From Asterella californica (lineage: Eukaryota; Streptophyta; Marchantiopsida; Marchantiales; Aytoniaceae), in contig JAYKYS010000001.1 of NCBI GenBank assembly GCA_036924285.1, positions 12,301,501 through 12,365,500 of the forward strand: a stretch of 64,000 bases of DNA, written 5' to 3'. A program made the position numbers and the translations under genes. Below are positions 21,152 to 31,986 of this stretch, in pieces; the first letter of the stretch is position 1, and each line of letters opens with the position of its first letter. Under the pieces are notes generated by a model that was not told the origin of the DNA, made no database searches, and saw only the letters and a list, made by a program, of their open reading frames with translations.

Positions 21152-22207
21152 TCAGTTTCTGGTCAAGGCACTGCCAATGTGAGCCAATGCCTCTGCCATC
21201 TTATCTAACACACTAACAATTTGGCTGGATCGAACGTTAGTCCCTTCTTGTTTGCTCTTCTCTTGCTGGAGTTTCTGAGCTTCTAGTTCTCTATACAAAC
21301 TCAACTTCTCTCTATCAATTTCAAGTTCTTGTTTCTCTACCTCAACTATGGAGCTAGAAAAGCACGTGAGAGTTTGGTTCAGAGCAGAAGCACTGTGGCT
21401 CATTTCACGCTTCAGTTTTCTTGAGTTATGACGACTGGACTCCTCGGCATCTATATCTGTGGAATTCCTTACTTCAGAATCCGGTTGAGGACCGGGTTGA
21501 GGACCAGGTTGAGGACCTGGTTGAACATCATCACTATCTGGACCGGCAGGACCATTACTCGGAGTGAGAGATTCGACCATGCACGGCGGGGTTGTGCCAG
21601 GTCGAAGACCATACCAACAACAATCAATGAGCGGATAGTGGTGCAATGGATAATTCAAGGGGAGTTTCTTCTCTTCACGTTCTTGCCGACTCAACGAGGT
21701 GTAGGGGGCATTTCTAAAGACCTTGTTGTGATCTCGAATTTTTCTGTACCCGGTTATCATTGTCTCCCACTTGTTCTTTATAACAGTTATGTCCGTGATA
21801 ACCACACCTTTAGCACGAAGGAACGACTGAACCTGCTGAAGCTTGCTCACCGTCGTTATCATCTTCTTCAGACCTGAACTCCTATTCTGCTCCTCATGCT
21901 CTAATCGCTTCGTCTCAATCAGGTGCAGCACTTGTCAATCTTGCCACACAAACCTACTCTGCTTTTGACAATTACCTGGCAGCGGCGAGGTTGGCTGAGA
22001 GGTACCATCGACCTCAGAAATTGGGATGGAATGCAATCGAACATTATTGCTTCCAACTGGTATCCGTGACACTCCTTCATCTCGTATTGCCTCCTCAGCT
22101 CCAACAACGTCGTCGGGAGGACTTCTCATGATTTCATGAAGATTTCGGAGGTGATACATATACTCGATCATTGTGTGCAGCAGCCTGAAAACGAAATGAC
22201 AGCTCAT
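21152..22207 (-). pseudogene. Harbinger SANT/Myb-like DNA-binding protein, broken
   Basis: The second gene of PIF/Harbinger elements, whose product helps the transposase bind and enter the nucleus. One minus-strand frame runs from 22207 to 21152 and is cut once, by TGA at 21935-21937, in the context RFVWQD-stop-QVLHLIETK. The trihelix fold normally has Trp there, so TGG to TGA is likely. Downstream come KNKWETMITGYRKIRDHN (helix 3), a PGPQ triple repeat, and a long charged C-terminal helix (VEVEKQELEIDREKLSLYRE), likely a coiled coil. An alternative 5' part (ALRRRVLELFDLVADEPP, 22355-22134) in another frame could be an upstream exon. Confidence 0.75.
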
Positions 22208-22821
22208 GTCGAATCTGACTGTCGGGACTCAGAACTGTCCCTTTCGAATCATCGAGCTGTGTCTCTCCAGGCACCGGAGGCTCATCTGCAACGAGATCAA
22301 ACAGTTCTAAAACCCTTCGTCTCAAAGCCATTTGCACTCTCCACTTTACAATACTCGAAAATGAAAGTAACGTTACGACACTATAAATTACGACCGAAAC
22401 TGCAAAGGCTGGAGAGGCTTCACACAACGCTAGCAAGTGAACCGCAATATTCTTCATTTCTCTCTTCTGATACACACAGCGAAACGCTTCTCTTACCGCG
22501 AATGCTCAGCTCTGGTGACTCGGGCATTTCTCGCTCCATTTTTGCACATGTGGACACCGAATTGCTCGAGGAGCTACTGCCTTCCCGCTCCATCGCAGCA
22601 CAGCCTAGAATTCGTGTTAAATTCACATGCGCGGGGAGGGACCAGCACTCGTGCGAAAGGACGAAAATCTGTGCCTTCGTCCAAATCCCACCCTTTTCGA
22701 GCCTATCTCGCAAATGGAGAATTAAGCGTACGGACCGGCTTCCTGCGGCCGCGAAGACTAAAACCGGGTACTGTGCGGTGAACACGTCTATCTCCAACCG
22801 TAACAGCGCGTCTGGAGAAAA

Positions 22822-22854
22822 ACCGGCTTCGTTAATGTGGGTGCGGTTACGGCC
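22822..22854 (-). repeat. Harbinger right terminal inverted repeat
   Basis: Partner of 8050-8082, followed directly by TTA at 22855-22857. Confidence 0.92.
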
Positions 22855-22919
22855 TTAGACACCGTCTTCTCCGCTAAGTGAATACATAGAGTGGGCGTCA
22901 TCCTTCCCTTGGGATCAAA

Positions 22920-23153
22920 TCACTTTTGTACATGTGGAGGCTTGGATAACCCCCACGCTGAAGCCAAAACATCAGTTGATTGGTGCAGTTTGCTGATCCG
23001 AGGCTCAGAAAGAGGATTTCCTCCAGGCGGAACGGCGGGAGGCGGGACTGGTGTAGGAGAAAACTGAGGTATGAAAGTCTCAGGCACGGTGGCACTGGTG
23101 TCAATTCTCCTCCTTTTCCTCGGTGGTCGCCGATAACTCGATCCGCTTGACAT
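22920..23153 (-). CDS. Hypothetical 77-aa basic/proline-rich ORF
   Basis: Starts ATG at 23153 with MSSGSSYRRPPRKRRRIDTS, which includes a nuclear-localisation-like cluster, then a proline stretch (FSPTPVPPPAVPPGG), and ends at 22920. The frame is also open upstream to 23321. The Harbinger target site lies only 63 bp beyond the stop, so the gene may once have continued across the insertion site, with the ORF end marking an exon boundary. I do not recognise the protein. Confidence 0.4.
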   Translation of the reverse strand: MSSGSSYRRPPRKRRRIDTSATVPETFIPQFSPTPVPPPAVPPGGNPLSEPRISKLHQSTDVLASAWGLSKPPHVQK

Positions 23154-23461
23154 TTTGTTTTCAGTTATGAATTGAGGGTCTTCGACCTGACAAGAATCTA
23201 CTTTACTCAAATCTACTCTTCGGTCATGCAGAATATCAGTGTTTACCTTCCAAATTAAAACGTCGACTTGCTGATTTGAGGCGCTTTCTGTATTTCTCAG
23301 GTTGTGTGAAGTTTGTATCATTCAACGTTACCGTTTTCAGTTCTGCGACAGACTATGTCAATCGACTAGCTTGGCACCCGCAGCCTCGTCGCAACTTCTT
23401 CACTCTCTTTCGGGTCCATCCCAGCACGTGCCTAATCACAGAAACGGACAGATCTTGCTCG

Positions 23462-23480
23462 TCTCTCTCTCTCTCTCTCT
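23462..23480. repeat. (TC)n microsatellite
   Basis: About nine TC units. It lies between two small minus-strand ORFs, where it reads as a GA tract, common in plant 5' leaders. Confidence 0.9.
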
Positions 23481-23502
23481 AATTAAGGGACGGTAGAGGG
23501 CA

Positions 23503-23676
23503 TCAGAGTCGGATGTTATTGCCTACGATAAGGCTCGTTTTGGTACTACAGCGCGAGCACGTTCCCGCTAAGCGTTTGCGTCCTTTCGAGTTTTTCATCT
23601 TGCAGATCTTGGGCTTGACCATTGGAGTTTTCTTGCGACATCGAAGACAGTAGGCAACTACGTTCTGTTTCGCCAT
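23503..23676 (-). CDS. Small double-CxxC zinc-ribbon protein
   Basis: 57 aa. Cys pairs at residues 10/13 (YCLRCRKKTPM) and 40/43 (GTCSRCSTKT), with Lys/Arg-rich linkers (KICKMKNSKGRKRLAGTC). This layout, an N-terminal YC-x2-C-(K/R)-K-T, a central MKN-x-GR, then GxC-x2-C, resembles the very short zinc-ribbon proteins annotated as DUF5679 in archaea, phages and large DNA viruses. The resemblance is from memory and covers the whole protein. The start is the first ATG of the frame. There is no intron and no close neighbour on the same strand except the 77-aa ORF downstream. It could be a host gene, a viral relic or chance; the spacing of motifs makes chance less likely. Confidence 0.55.
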   Translation of the reverse strand: MAKQNVVAYCLRCRKKTPMVKPKICKMKNSKGRKRLAGTCSRCSTKTSLIVGNNIRL

Positions 23677-24520
23677 TGTCGTTAAAGACTGAATTGATCT
23701 ATGTGCTTCTTACTTACGTCGATCTCTTACCTTCACACTACCGAGAAGGTTAGGATTTGGTTATATATCCCTGTTTCCTGCTACCTGAGTAGACGAGGTG
23801 AAGAACGAGCGTCAGTAGTGTACACCTTCTTCGGAAACCGAAATCAAGCAAACTGCTATAACACTGTTAGCACTCAAGATATCTCATGACAGATGCCCAA
23901 CAAGCTAATCTTATGATTTCGTCATGTAGCGCACAGTTTGAAGATCGACCATTCAACTCTAATGAGACCATTCAGCGATCGATCGAATGTCGCCTGGAGA
24001 GCTGGCTCGTCAGTGCGACGATGCTCATGTGAGAATCTATACTAGAGCTTACACTTGAGAGGCCTTGTCGATGATGTCCGGCAGCGCGACGGACACGCAA
24101 GAATCCTCTCGGAACGAAGAGCAGAGTCGCGCGTCCGGATTCCCTAGAGGCCCGGTCGATTTCTCTCTAAGTCGAATGGGACAGAAAGAAAGCCAGTTAC
24201 CAATAAACCATTCCCGGCGGGTGGTAGAACGACGCAGGGTCACAGAAACGCGGCGATTGAGGGTTCTCGCGACGTTCTCGAACGGTCGTGGTACTCAAGT
24301 TAGGGACTAATTTATAATCGAGGGGAGCATTATTGTAATTAATCCTTTGGCTTATTATTATTATTATTAGCTGCATCCATGCACGTAGGACGTAACATGG
24401 TTGTGTGTGAATATATGTATATCTATATACATGGAAGATCAACTTCGGGGAGAAGATGTAAGTTGGCAAGAAAGATGTTGACAAGAAAGATCCAAACATT
24501 TTATAAATATTAGAATGTTA

Positions 24521-24591
24521 GCCAGCATGGAGACACGAGAAGACCCAGACATAAACAATAAGGGCGCGCTGAAAGACGCGCTCCTCAATTA
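24521..24591. repeat. Dispersed repeat, copy 1 (tgttag...gcgctcc)
   Basis: An AT-rich lead is followed by tgttagccagcatggagac, a variable purine-rich middle with gacataaacaataag, and an end like gcgctcc. Related copies lie at 24834-24907 and 57720-57802, and possibly 56840-56925. Element type unknown. Confidence 0.5.
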
Positions 24592-24833
24592 TGATTCACA
24601 CCATAGTTTATATTTTTAAAATTCAATATACTATTTAATAAAAGAGTTAAGTGATAACTAAAATTTTATATATTTATTCAAAATAGGTAAGATAGAATAA
24701 AGATAAATATTATTACAATTCTCGGTCGAAATTTGGGAACTTTGCGTCTTTTATGTTATGAAAATTATATATTATATAAGATTTTAAAGTAAACTTAAAG
24801 AAATATCAAAATTAATATATAACTGTTAAATGT

Positions 24834-24907
24834 TAGTCATACTGGGAAGAGCGAAAATGTCCCTATAGAACGATAAGTGAAGCGAATGGCAACGCGCTTC
24901 CAACCCT
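24834..24907. repeat. Dispersed repeat, copy 2
   Basis: tgttagtcatactgggaag, then a purine-rich middle with cgataagtg, then gcgcttcc; the same AT-rich lead as copy 1. Confidence 0.45.
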
Positions 24908-25015
24908 ATGATTCCGTTAATTTATGGTAATAAATTAAGCTTAATAAATAACCATTATAATAGCTAAGGAATAAGGCAGAGGTGAATAAGGCATTACCAT
25001 ATATCGTTGTGAGTT

Positions 25016-25275
25016 ACAAAGTCCAAACTTAATAATGACAAGTTGCTGACAATCGTGACAGTTGCGGTTACCGTTTCGCTTTCAAGTTCGCGCGTAAACA
25101 AAGTCCAAACTGTGTCATGACAAAGTGCTTGACAGTCCTGACAGTTGCTCGGTTAGCACATCGCTTTCAGCCTGAAGTTTCAGGTTCGCTCGTCCATTAT
25201 AACAAAGTCCAAACTTTTTCATGACAAGTGGGCGACAATCGTTACACTTGTCCGATACCTGATCGCTTTCTAGGG
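25016..25275. repeat. Three diverged tandem units downstream of GulLO
   Basis: Units starting caaagtccaaac at 25016, 25099 and 25203, each with atgacaa, then gacaatcgtgacagttg or a variant, and ending atcgctttc. They lie 350-600 bp beyond the stop of the oxidase gene. Confidence 0.8.
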
Positions 25276-25627
25276 TTTGCGGTCCACCGCTATACAACAT
25301 GGTACAACTGCAGTGTCATTACACCGCAGCTTTAATTTCTATACGCATCTGCACAAGGTCCTACAATATGTACACTTTCAAGGTTCGATTAGTCTTGAAC
25401 TCAGGCCCCTCCCCTTTCCTTTCCAAGCTAGAACTGACTTCTGGCTCTATAATATATCTTGTGCTATTGCTACGTACATCGGCGAAATGCTTAATACTGC
25501 TCTGACTACCGCACTATGACTGCAGCCGTGAGTACACGCACGGGTTCTTAGCTTGTACAACCTTCAGATCCCCGAGTATACTAGTTTAAGAACGACAATT
25601 CTGCGTGTGAAGCAGCTGGCTTTAGTA

Positions 25628-27926
25628 TCAAGTACTACCATGATTTCTAACGTACCGACAAACTCGAGCGTCCTTGTAAACAAGGCCGGGGCGACACAAA
25701 TAGCCAGACTTGGGAGCACAGTGAATATCCTCGTGGCAAATGCAGAGGCCCTCGAGAGCACAGTGAGGTTCAAAGGTCTGAATCTTTGCGGCGGCGCCAT
25801 TCACGTTCAGCATCTTATCAGTCCAGTCGTTAGAGAATAGTCCTTGAGGGTCGAGTCGGTTCTTAACTTGGAGGAATTTAGGGAGGTCTGGGTAGATGCT
25901 GGCAGCGTGAATAAAAGCCACAGGCCGGTTCTTGCCCCAGTGAGGCTTGGCGTTATACTCGAAGATCAGCATCTGCTCGATTTCCTCCATCGTGTCCTCG
26001 TACAGTCGTGGACTTGTGGCGTTGTAGCTGCGGTAGTACGTGAAATCCAGATCCACGGAGTCTTCCGTCTCTCCAAGATAAGCACCGCTCGACTTCTTCT
26101 GGTATCGCAGCATTATTCCGTTGTAAAGTCCGTGTGTACATAAGCTGTCAGGATTTAAGGCTACCAGAGCTTTCACATCCTTGATGAAGCGGTCGATTTG
26201 CTCGAACGAGATGGAAAACGTGGACTGAAAGTAGAATTTGCCCTTACTGCGATGGTCCCAAGCACACGCGTAATTGCTGCTCGAGTGGTCGCATGAACCA
26301 CTGGTTTGAATGGCGTTTTGGTACCCGATGACCGGGTATTTTGCGAAAGACAATCCGTCGTTAGTCCAGCCGTAACCAAGCAGGTTGAGTATCGCCAGCT
26401 GAGCTTCGCTCTCCATGCACTTCGCTCGCGCGTTGCCTGTGACCTCGTAAAGTTCCTCTGTCAAATCATGTATTCCAACTTAATTAGGTCAGCTTGTTTG
26501 GGTACTAAACACATTGCCCGTCTCAGAAGGCATTAGATTCTTTTCTCCAAATTCTTTGACAAACCAGTGTGTAATGAGCGCTTCCTCGGTTAACATTTCG
26601 AATGGCTAAAATGCATGCAGCAACCACGATTCGAGTTCTTGCCAATGGTTAATATTTTCAATCAATCTTTCTTCAAGTTTTGGCACTTGTCTAGAGTGAT
26701 AACTGGAAAGCATTCGTGAAGTTCGAATCCCCGTTCCCATCATGTGAAGGTGATATAAAGCAGAAGCAGTTAAAGACCTCGTCGGTCATGAGGCCCGAAT
26801 CTGCTAGAAAGAGCACGTACGCGAGCACGCACTCTTTCAGGTTTTAGATATACTGACTATCAGCCTACCAACTGCAAGGAGCCAGGGCGAAAAAGCATCA
26901 GGTGTACATACCGAGAATCCGTCCAGATCCACGCAAAATGGCTGCCAGGGGCTGATATCCAACGAAGTTGTTCGTTCCAAGACCTTCAGTCGAAACAGGC
27001 ACTCTATTGTCCAGCCTGTAAACGGCTTTCTTGAGTGAAGGAAACCAAGTGATATCACCGAACTCGTTCTGCTGTGCATTCACGACCACCTGAGTCTCGA
27101 GGTCAGAATCAGACATCTGCACGTTGGTCACGTTTCTCTTGAAGAGAGGCTCCAGCTGCAGAGTGATAGTTGATATAACTCCGAGCACACCCAGCGAGAC
27201 TTTAGCTGCATTCAACGTTTCGTCATCGACTCCTGGCATCAGACTGATCACTTTCGCATATCCCTCCTCGGCAGAAGCAGGCACCACTAGTCTCAAGGCC
27301 GTCACGTACTCGTAGATACAGCTCCCTTTCCCCCAACTCCCACTCCCGTGGGCTCCTGTTCCTAGGAGCCCCGCGATGGAAAGGCTGGCCCAGTAGGGAG
27401 CATGAGGGAAAGCCAAACCATGGGTGGCTATATGGTCGAAGAATGTCTTCTGTCGAACTCCCGCATCCACAGTTCCAGTAAGAGTGGCTTTATTGACAAC
27501 GATCTTCTTGTTGTAGTCTCTGGTACTTATAAGCAACCCAGCGCCGTCACCACCAGGACAGACGAGCTTCGGGATGCTATGGCTGTGTCCACTTATCACT
27601 CTCATCTTCTGTCCTTTCTTTACTGCCTCTGCTACTGCTGCCACGAGCTCTTGCTCCGTAGTTGGGTACACTACTTCTGCAGCGTTGCAGTCCTTGCGGT
27701 CGACCCACACACCGTAAGTACTAAAGACTGAGCAGCTCGAGTTGCCTGGGCCAGAGCACGAGACAACAGGTGAGGATGTAATCGGCAGTTCTCTCTCAGC
27801 GATCTCAACTATCGTTCTCGGTTCGAGAGGTTGCTGTGTAGTCCAGGAATACAGGGCGACTCCTAACAGGACAATACAGATTATTGCTAGTCTGGACATC
27901 AAAAGCTGTCCAACTGGGATCTCCAT
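25628..27926 (-). CDS. L-gulono-1,4-lactone oxidase-like (plant GulLO family)
   Basis: Two exons, 27926-26912 and 26457-25628, joined across a 454-bp intron (donor CTCG|GTATGT, acceptor ttgacag|AGG, phase 1), giving 614 aa. An N-terminal hydrophobic segment (LAIICIVLLGVALYSW, about 13-28) is a signal peptide or membrane anchor. The FAD-binding PCMH domain follows, with VISGHSHSIP (about 110-119), whose His may hold FAD, and LLGTGAHGSGSWG. The C-terminal ALO domain has the family motif PHWGKNR (His at about 511). The extreme C-terminus is Cys-rich (GLCICHEDIHCAP, ARVCR), typical of plant members. The family oxidises L-gulono-1,4-lactone or related lactones towards ascorbate, probably in the secretory pathway or apoplast. 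Start is the first ATG before the hydrophobic segment. No stop or frameshift was seen. No clear TATA box was found. Confidence 0.93.
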
Positions 27927-28263
27927 GACTACGAACTGAGAAAAGAATGCCTCAGATGATTATGGACCGAACAGAACTCAGAGATAGAGCTCTAGGATGG
28001 CGAAACAACCATGTTACAAACTTGCAAGGAAACTCGAACTAGGACTTGAAAGTCTTTCTACTCAAAGTGTGATCGTGCTCATCAGCTTTTCCGCCCCCAA
28101 CAAAAAGACGGTATGTTGGAAATAACTCCACTTCGACCATGGTACTTATACTAGTAGGTGTGAGGGTTTTAGACAACGTCATTCTGGCACATGTTTGTGT
28201 CGTTCTTGCTAATGAGTATATTAGCTCAATTATGACGTCCAGTTCTTGCCTACCTACCACGTG
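27927..28263. promoter_or_regulatory. Upstream region of the oxidase gene
   Basis: Intergenic DNA 5' of the gene that should hold its promoter. No TATA box or known cis-element stands out. A 75-aa ORF on the minus strand (28266-28039) has no motif. Confidence 0.35.
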
Positions 28264-28623
28264 CACTGCTTCATGGGTATAAGAGTGAACAGTCTTGGCC
28301 TGTCAGCTTGTTTTCTTCTCGTATGCTTGCAAGTTGCAACTACTATGTCGGAGAAACGTTACATTTACTACATGAGCAAATTTCCCACCTCCTGCGTTAG
28401 CCAGCTAGCGGTGTAGGAATCAGCCTAAAGGATGTTACCTCCGTTGCACTGTTTCCTGGGTATAAGAGTGAACAGTCTTGGCCTGTCAGCTTGTTTTCTT
28501 CTCGTATGCTTGCAAGTTGCAACTACAACCCTAAACGTTGTTTACTACATGAGCAAATTTCCCACCTCCTGCGTTAGCCAGCTAGCGGTGTAGGAATCAG
28601 CCTAAAGGATGTTACCTCCGTTG
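28264..28623. repeat. Tandem duplication, 183/177 bp
   Basis: Unit 1 (28264-28446) and unit 2 (28447-28623) both begin cactg.tt and carry ggtataagagtgaacagtct, then tagccagctagcggtgtagg, then gatgttacctccgttg. Nearly identical except for a short indel region near 28345/28525. No protein or tRNA is encoded. Confidence 0.9.
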
Positions 28624-29253
28624 ACATTATCGAACGCCATAGAATCAGTCAATAGCAACTGTGTACGTTGAAACTGGAATCGTTTGCCTCTCTTAGTTGA
28701 CAACAGCCAGGCAGCTGCCACATGACTGTCTGTCAACACTTATCCTGAGCGCTGAGAATCCTAAGTGTGAAGCTAAGCTGCAGAAGGGCCCTGAACAAAA
28801 GGCAGATTCGGTATGATTTGCGCATGGAACTATTCGTGGGTGGTTGGATGGAACTCGCGTATGAAGAGTGCAGATATCATAAATGTTTTGGTCTTTCTTC
28901 TTCTTCCTTTTCCCGTCAGGAAAGCGTGAGGCGTGGCTCCGAAACCCATCAGATTCCAGAGGAGAAGAACAAAAACAAGAGGTAGTTCTAACAGCCCCAG
29001 TGAACAAGAAACTAGAATCAGGTGGGTGCTTCCTAAAAGGTGCCGCGTGGACAAGTTCTGCTGCTTACATTCCTAGTGAACTAAACGAGCAGGAAAAGAG
29101 TGGGGGGCCGGGGACTGTCTGATTTTCGCTTTTCGCCATTTTCTCGCCTTATTGTTTCCTAGTTTCCTTTGCGATTGAGTTTCGGGTTTCCCTTTTTTTC
29201 TTTTCTTTTTCTCGTTAGAAAAGTTATTAGTTATTGTCTTTGCGGAGACGTTT
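28624..29253. other. Intergenic stretch, no gene recognised
   Basis: Several overlapping ORFs of 60-104 aa on both strands (28693-29122) show no family motif. A T-rich patch lies at about 29189-29212. Confidence 0.5.
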
Positions 29254-30775
29254 TGCATATCGACTATCTCTTTATGTTAGATGACTCACATATTACTTTT
29301 GATATATTTCTCTCTTCCATTTCACGTCGTTTTAGTAACTTACTCCGCACATTACCTCCATCTCTTATCTTCATCTCGCGCCTTAGAGAGTTTGATAAGA
29401 GAATCATGGGATGTTTGGTGACATTCTCACATCGGGAATCTTTGATTGTGTAGGAGGACCTCTCACACATAGGCATACATCTTTCTCGATATTATGTGAC
29501 GAGGTGAGTTTATTATCCATGGAGGAGACTGCTTTGGATATCTTTTTAGGTAGTTGAGCCCTCTCAGCACCTTGGCTCTTATGTCATTTTTTTTGTACGA
29601 GATAGACTAATTCTGGAGAGCTATGTGACGTAAGTGGAGGATGGTTCTTACCCACTACAGATGTGTCTCCGTGAGACAAGAGATAGTTTGACTCTTGAGA
29701 CACGTGAGACACACCCTTGATTCGATACCCTAGCTACCAATGGATCTCGTGGACTATAGTCCTCTATGACAAGACACCACTTCCAGCAGGTTCTTCATGC
29801 ACTCTTAGTGGATCCTTCCATCTCACGGGACACTAGAGCTCGACTCCGCTTTTGTTCGAGCAAGGGTGCAGGCTCTTGGCTCTTAGTTCGATCTTGCATT
29901 AGAGCGTTCCGACTCGCACCAACTATCTTCTCTACAGCGATAAGGTTCCGCCTAGGCTTGGTCCAATCTATTGCTTCGGCACTGTCCATCTACGAGTGCG
30001 GTGTCTCGCTCGACACCTCGGATCGTTATCTTGCTCGCGGTCCTCATGATGGAGAGCGGATAGGTACCCACAATGCCATCAGAGACGTCATGTTTGTCTT
30101 AGCACAGGAGAGCGACTACATGACGTGGAGAGAGTGTTGGTATGTCTTTCGGACGAGAAGATCAGTGAGAGCTGACTTGTACATGATGAGAGAGGATCAT
30201 GTCTCAATGACAGATGTGGTTGTTACGGATCCGACACGGGACTCAGTGACAACACAAGTGATCATCCATCCTCCAAGATGGGCTGCAGGCGTGACGGCAG
30301 CAGCGAAGGTGACCAAGTATAATGGTAAGCAGGTCGGACATCGCTTCATCTCTTTAGTCTTGGAGATATACCGATCGACAGCTTTGGAGTTCGACGTCTT
30401 TCTCTGAGATTATACCAGAGCTTATCATGAAAAACGTCAAAGAGTACCACTTTCTCTTTCTTTCTGCACTATGTTTTTTAGACATCGAGTTTTCATTGCT
30501 CTACATAGAGCTTTAGCAAGCGCGTTCCACATGAGAATAATTGTAGTAGGTAATGCTACTTCATGTGCACTTGTTGTTTGCATGAGTACTGACTTACCTG
30601 TGTCTGACATTATAGTTACGATAGAAGACTTTAGAATTACTGATAGCCCCGGTGTTCCGATTTAGCCCCGGTGTTCTTTTCTTCGGGGTGTCAGTTGCTT
30701 GGCCCTTCGGGTCCTTCTTTCCTTTGTCAGGCTTGATGGGATGTTTCCGTCCGTTTGCTATTCATTGCTTCACGT
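29254..30775 (+). mobile_element. R2-like LINE, copy 2 (5'-truncated)
   Basis: Homologous to copy 1 from about 2583 to its 3' UTR: the LHI..L.ML.D..., SSSI.RR...LLR..PP and FISRLREFDK segments all recur. It starts at about 29254, inside the former reverse transcriptase region, as expected of target-primed reverse transcription that stopped early. The 3' tail (ttcggggtg, gcttgatggg, gctattcatt) matches copies 1 and 3. Confidence 0.8.
29766..30407 (+). pseudogene. LINE endonuclease domain, copy 2
   Basis: 213-aa open frame covering the C-terminal part. RADLYMMREDHVSMTDVVVT followed by AKVTKYNGKQVGHRFISLVL fits the restriction-like endonuclease pattern of R2-group LINEs. It keeps CAG at the site where copy 1 has TAG (3114) and is uninterrupted where copy 1 has two frameshifts, so it is the better template for reading the family. 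The preceding reverse transcriptase part is broken, so it is not functional. Confidence 0.7.
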
Positions 30776-31167
30776 GTTTACTAAACCGTAGCAAGACATA
30801 TCTTATATGACTTGCCTTTCTACGTGAGTGCTGGAGATTTCTCCGGACTTCTCTCATCACATACAGGAGCATCCCCTAGATTCTGTCCAGAATGGAGTCA
30901 GGAGTCGGGAGCCCATGTGCGCCGCCGAGGTCAGGTGACCTGTAGAAATAATCTCAGCAGAAATAATAAAGAAAAAGAAAGGAAAAGAAAGGAAAAATTC
31001 AACCAATGACAAGAGAGGAGCAAAAGTTTGCTTCTGTGCTTCTTTTCTGCAACATAATCTGGTCCGTACAGACTCACTATTTAGTGACGTTTTATGTTGT
31101 TCCTCACGAGCGTCCATGACCGACAAGTCTGGTGGTTCCCATTCCCATTAGAGCAGTCAGTTGCTGG
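30776..31167. other. Intergenic stretch, no gene recognised
   Basis: An A/G-rich patch at 30965-31005 is low complexity. Small ORFs here have no motif. Confidence 0.5.
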
Positions 31168-31940
31168 GACCGTCTAGTTGTGTCACAATCTGACTAATTA
31201 ATAGGGTCTTGCACGCCAGAGTTTAATGTCTCGAAGGTACAATCTTAATGGCCCATAAGTAGTGTTTTTACATTGTAGTTTAGTGGTACCTGGTCGTGGT
31301 GACAGTCGTGGTCTGGTTTAGTGGTCGTGGTCGTGGTTGTGATCACCTGGTCGTGGTCGTGAGTGTGGTCGGCTGACCGTGGTCATGATTCACGACCCAG
31401 CCGTGATCGTGGTGGCTGCGGTCGTGGTGGGCGATCGATCGTGTGCACGCAGTCACGCGTCGAGCTGTTCGTCCTTCACTGCTCGTCCTCATCTCCTCGT
31501 CGCTGCTCGTCTCCTGCTGCTACTTTTTTGGTGCTCGTCAAGGTGCAAGACGCGGCTGTCAACGTCAACGGACCATCTAGTTGTGTCACAATCTGACTAA
31601 TTAATAAGGTCTTGCACGCCGGAGTTTAATGTCCCGAAGATACAATCTTAATGACCCATAAGTAGTATTTTTACGTTGTAGTTTAGTGATCACCTGGTCG
31701 TGGTGACAATCGTGGTCTGGTTTAGTGGTCACCGTGGTCGTGGTCGTGGTTGTGATCACCTGGTCGTGGCCGTGGTTGTGGTCGGCTGACCGTGGTCTGC
31801 TCGGTGCTCATCGAGGTGCTGCTCGTCACTCGTCGTCTCCTGGTGCTGCCGGATCTCTGCTCGTCTCGGCTGCTCCTCCTTCTCGTCTACTGCTGCTGCC
31901 GGATCCCTGCTGCCTGCTCGGTGCTTGTCTCGTGTTGTTC
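31168..31940. repeat. Two about 0.4-kb tandem units, GT-rich
   Basis: Units start gac.gtctagttgtgtcac at about 31168 and 31571, share tctgactaattaata, cttgcacgcc and tagtttagtg, then pass into ggtcgtggt repeats and a ctgctcgtctcctgctgct tail. The tail resembles, in reverse complement, the 5' region of MULE A (45900-46250), so this may be a piece of a related element. Confidence 0.7.
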
Positions 31941-31986
31941 CAGGTTTGGTCGTTTAATGTATTGAAGTGGCATTGCTCATTCGATC

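Larger units (their letters stand above)
8050..22854 (-). mobile_element. Composite PIF/Harbinger DNA transposon
   Basis: The terminal inverted repeats begin GGCCGTAACCGCACCCACAT and extend 33 bp with one mismatch (8050-8082 and 22822-22854). They are flanked on both sides by TTA (8047-8049, 22855-22857), the target duplication typical of PIF/Harbinger. Inside are the two expected genes on the minus strand, a DDE_Tnp_4-type transposase (18423-19626) and a SANT/Myb-like protein (21152-22207), both broken. Also inside are a minisatellite, a 126-bp tandem array, an unrecognised broken ORF and a nested Ty3 element. The span is 14.8 kb, or about 7.2 kb without the Ty3 insertion. That is long for this superfamily, and the tandem repeats account for part of it. 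Confidence 0.9.
23690..25010. other. AT-rich intergenic stretch
   Basis: No gene recognised. An 81-aa plus-strand ORF at 24065-24310 (MSMMSGSATD...) has no motif. A (TTA)6 microsatellite lies at 24352-24370. From 24500 on the sequence is very AT-rich and holds two copies of a dispersed repeat. Confidence 0.6.

Noticed and set aside
21428..21877. 149-aa plus-strand ORF
   Set aside because: Mirror of the SANT/Myb frame on the minus strand, which has recognisable features.
25564..26379. Other ORFs overlapping the oxidase exon 2
   Set aside because: Shadows of a well-supported gene on the minus strand.
26725..26760. tRNA-like GTTCGAATCCCC motif
   Set aside because: The bases on either side do not form a 5-bp T stem, and no acceptor or anticodon stem could be drawn.
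28693..29122. Overlapping ORFs of 70-104 aa on both strands
   Set aside because: No motif, no splice structure and no repeat family; not enough to call a gene.
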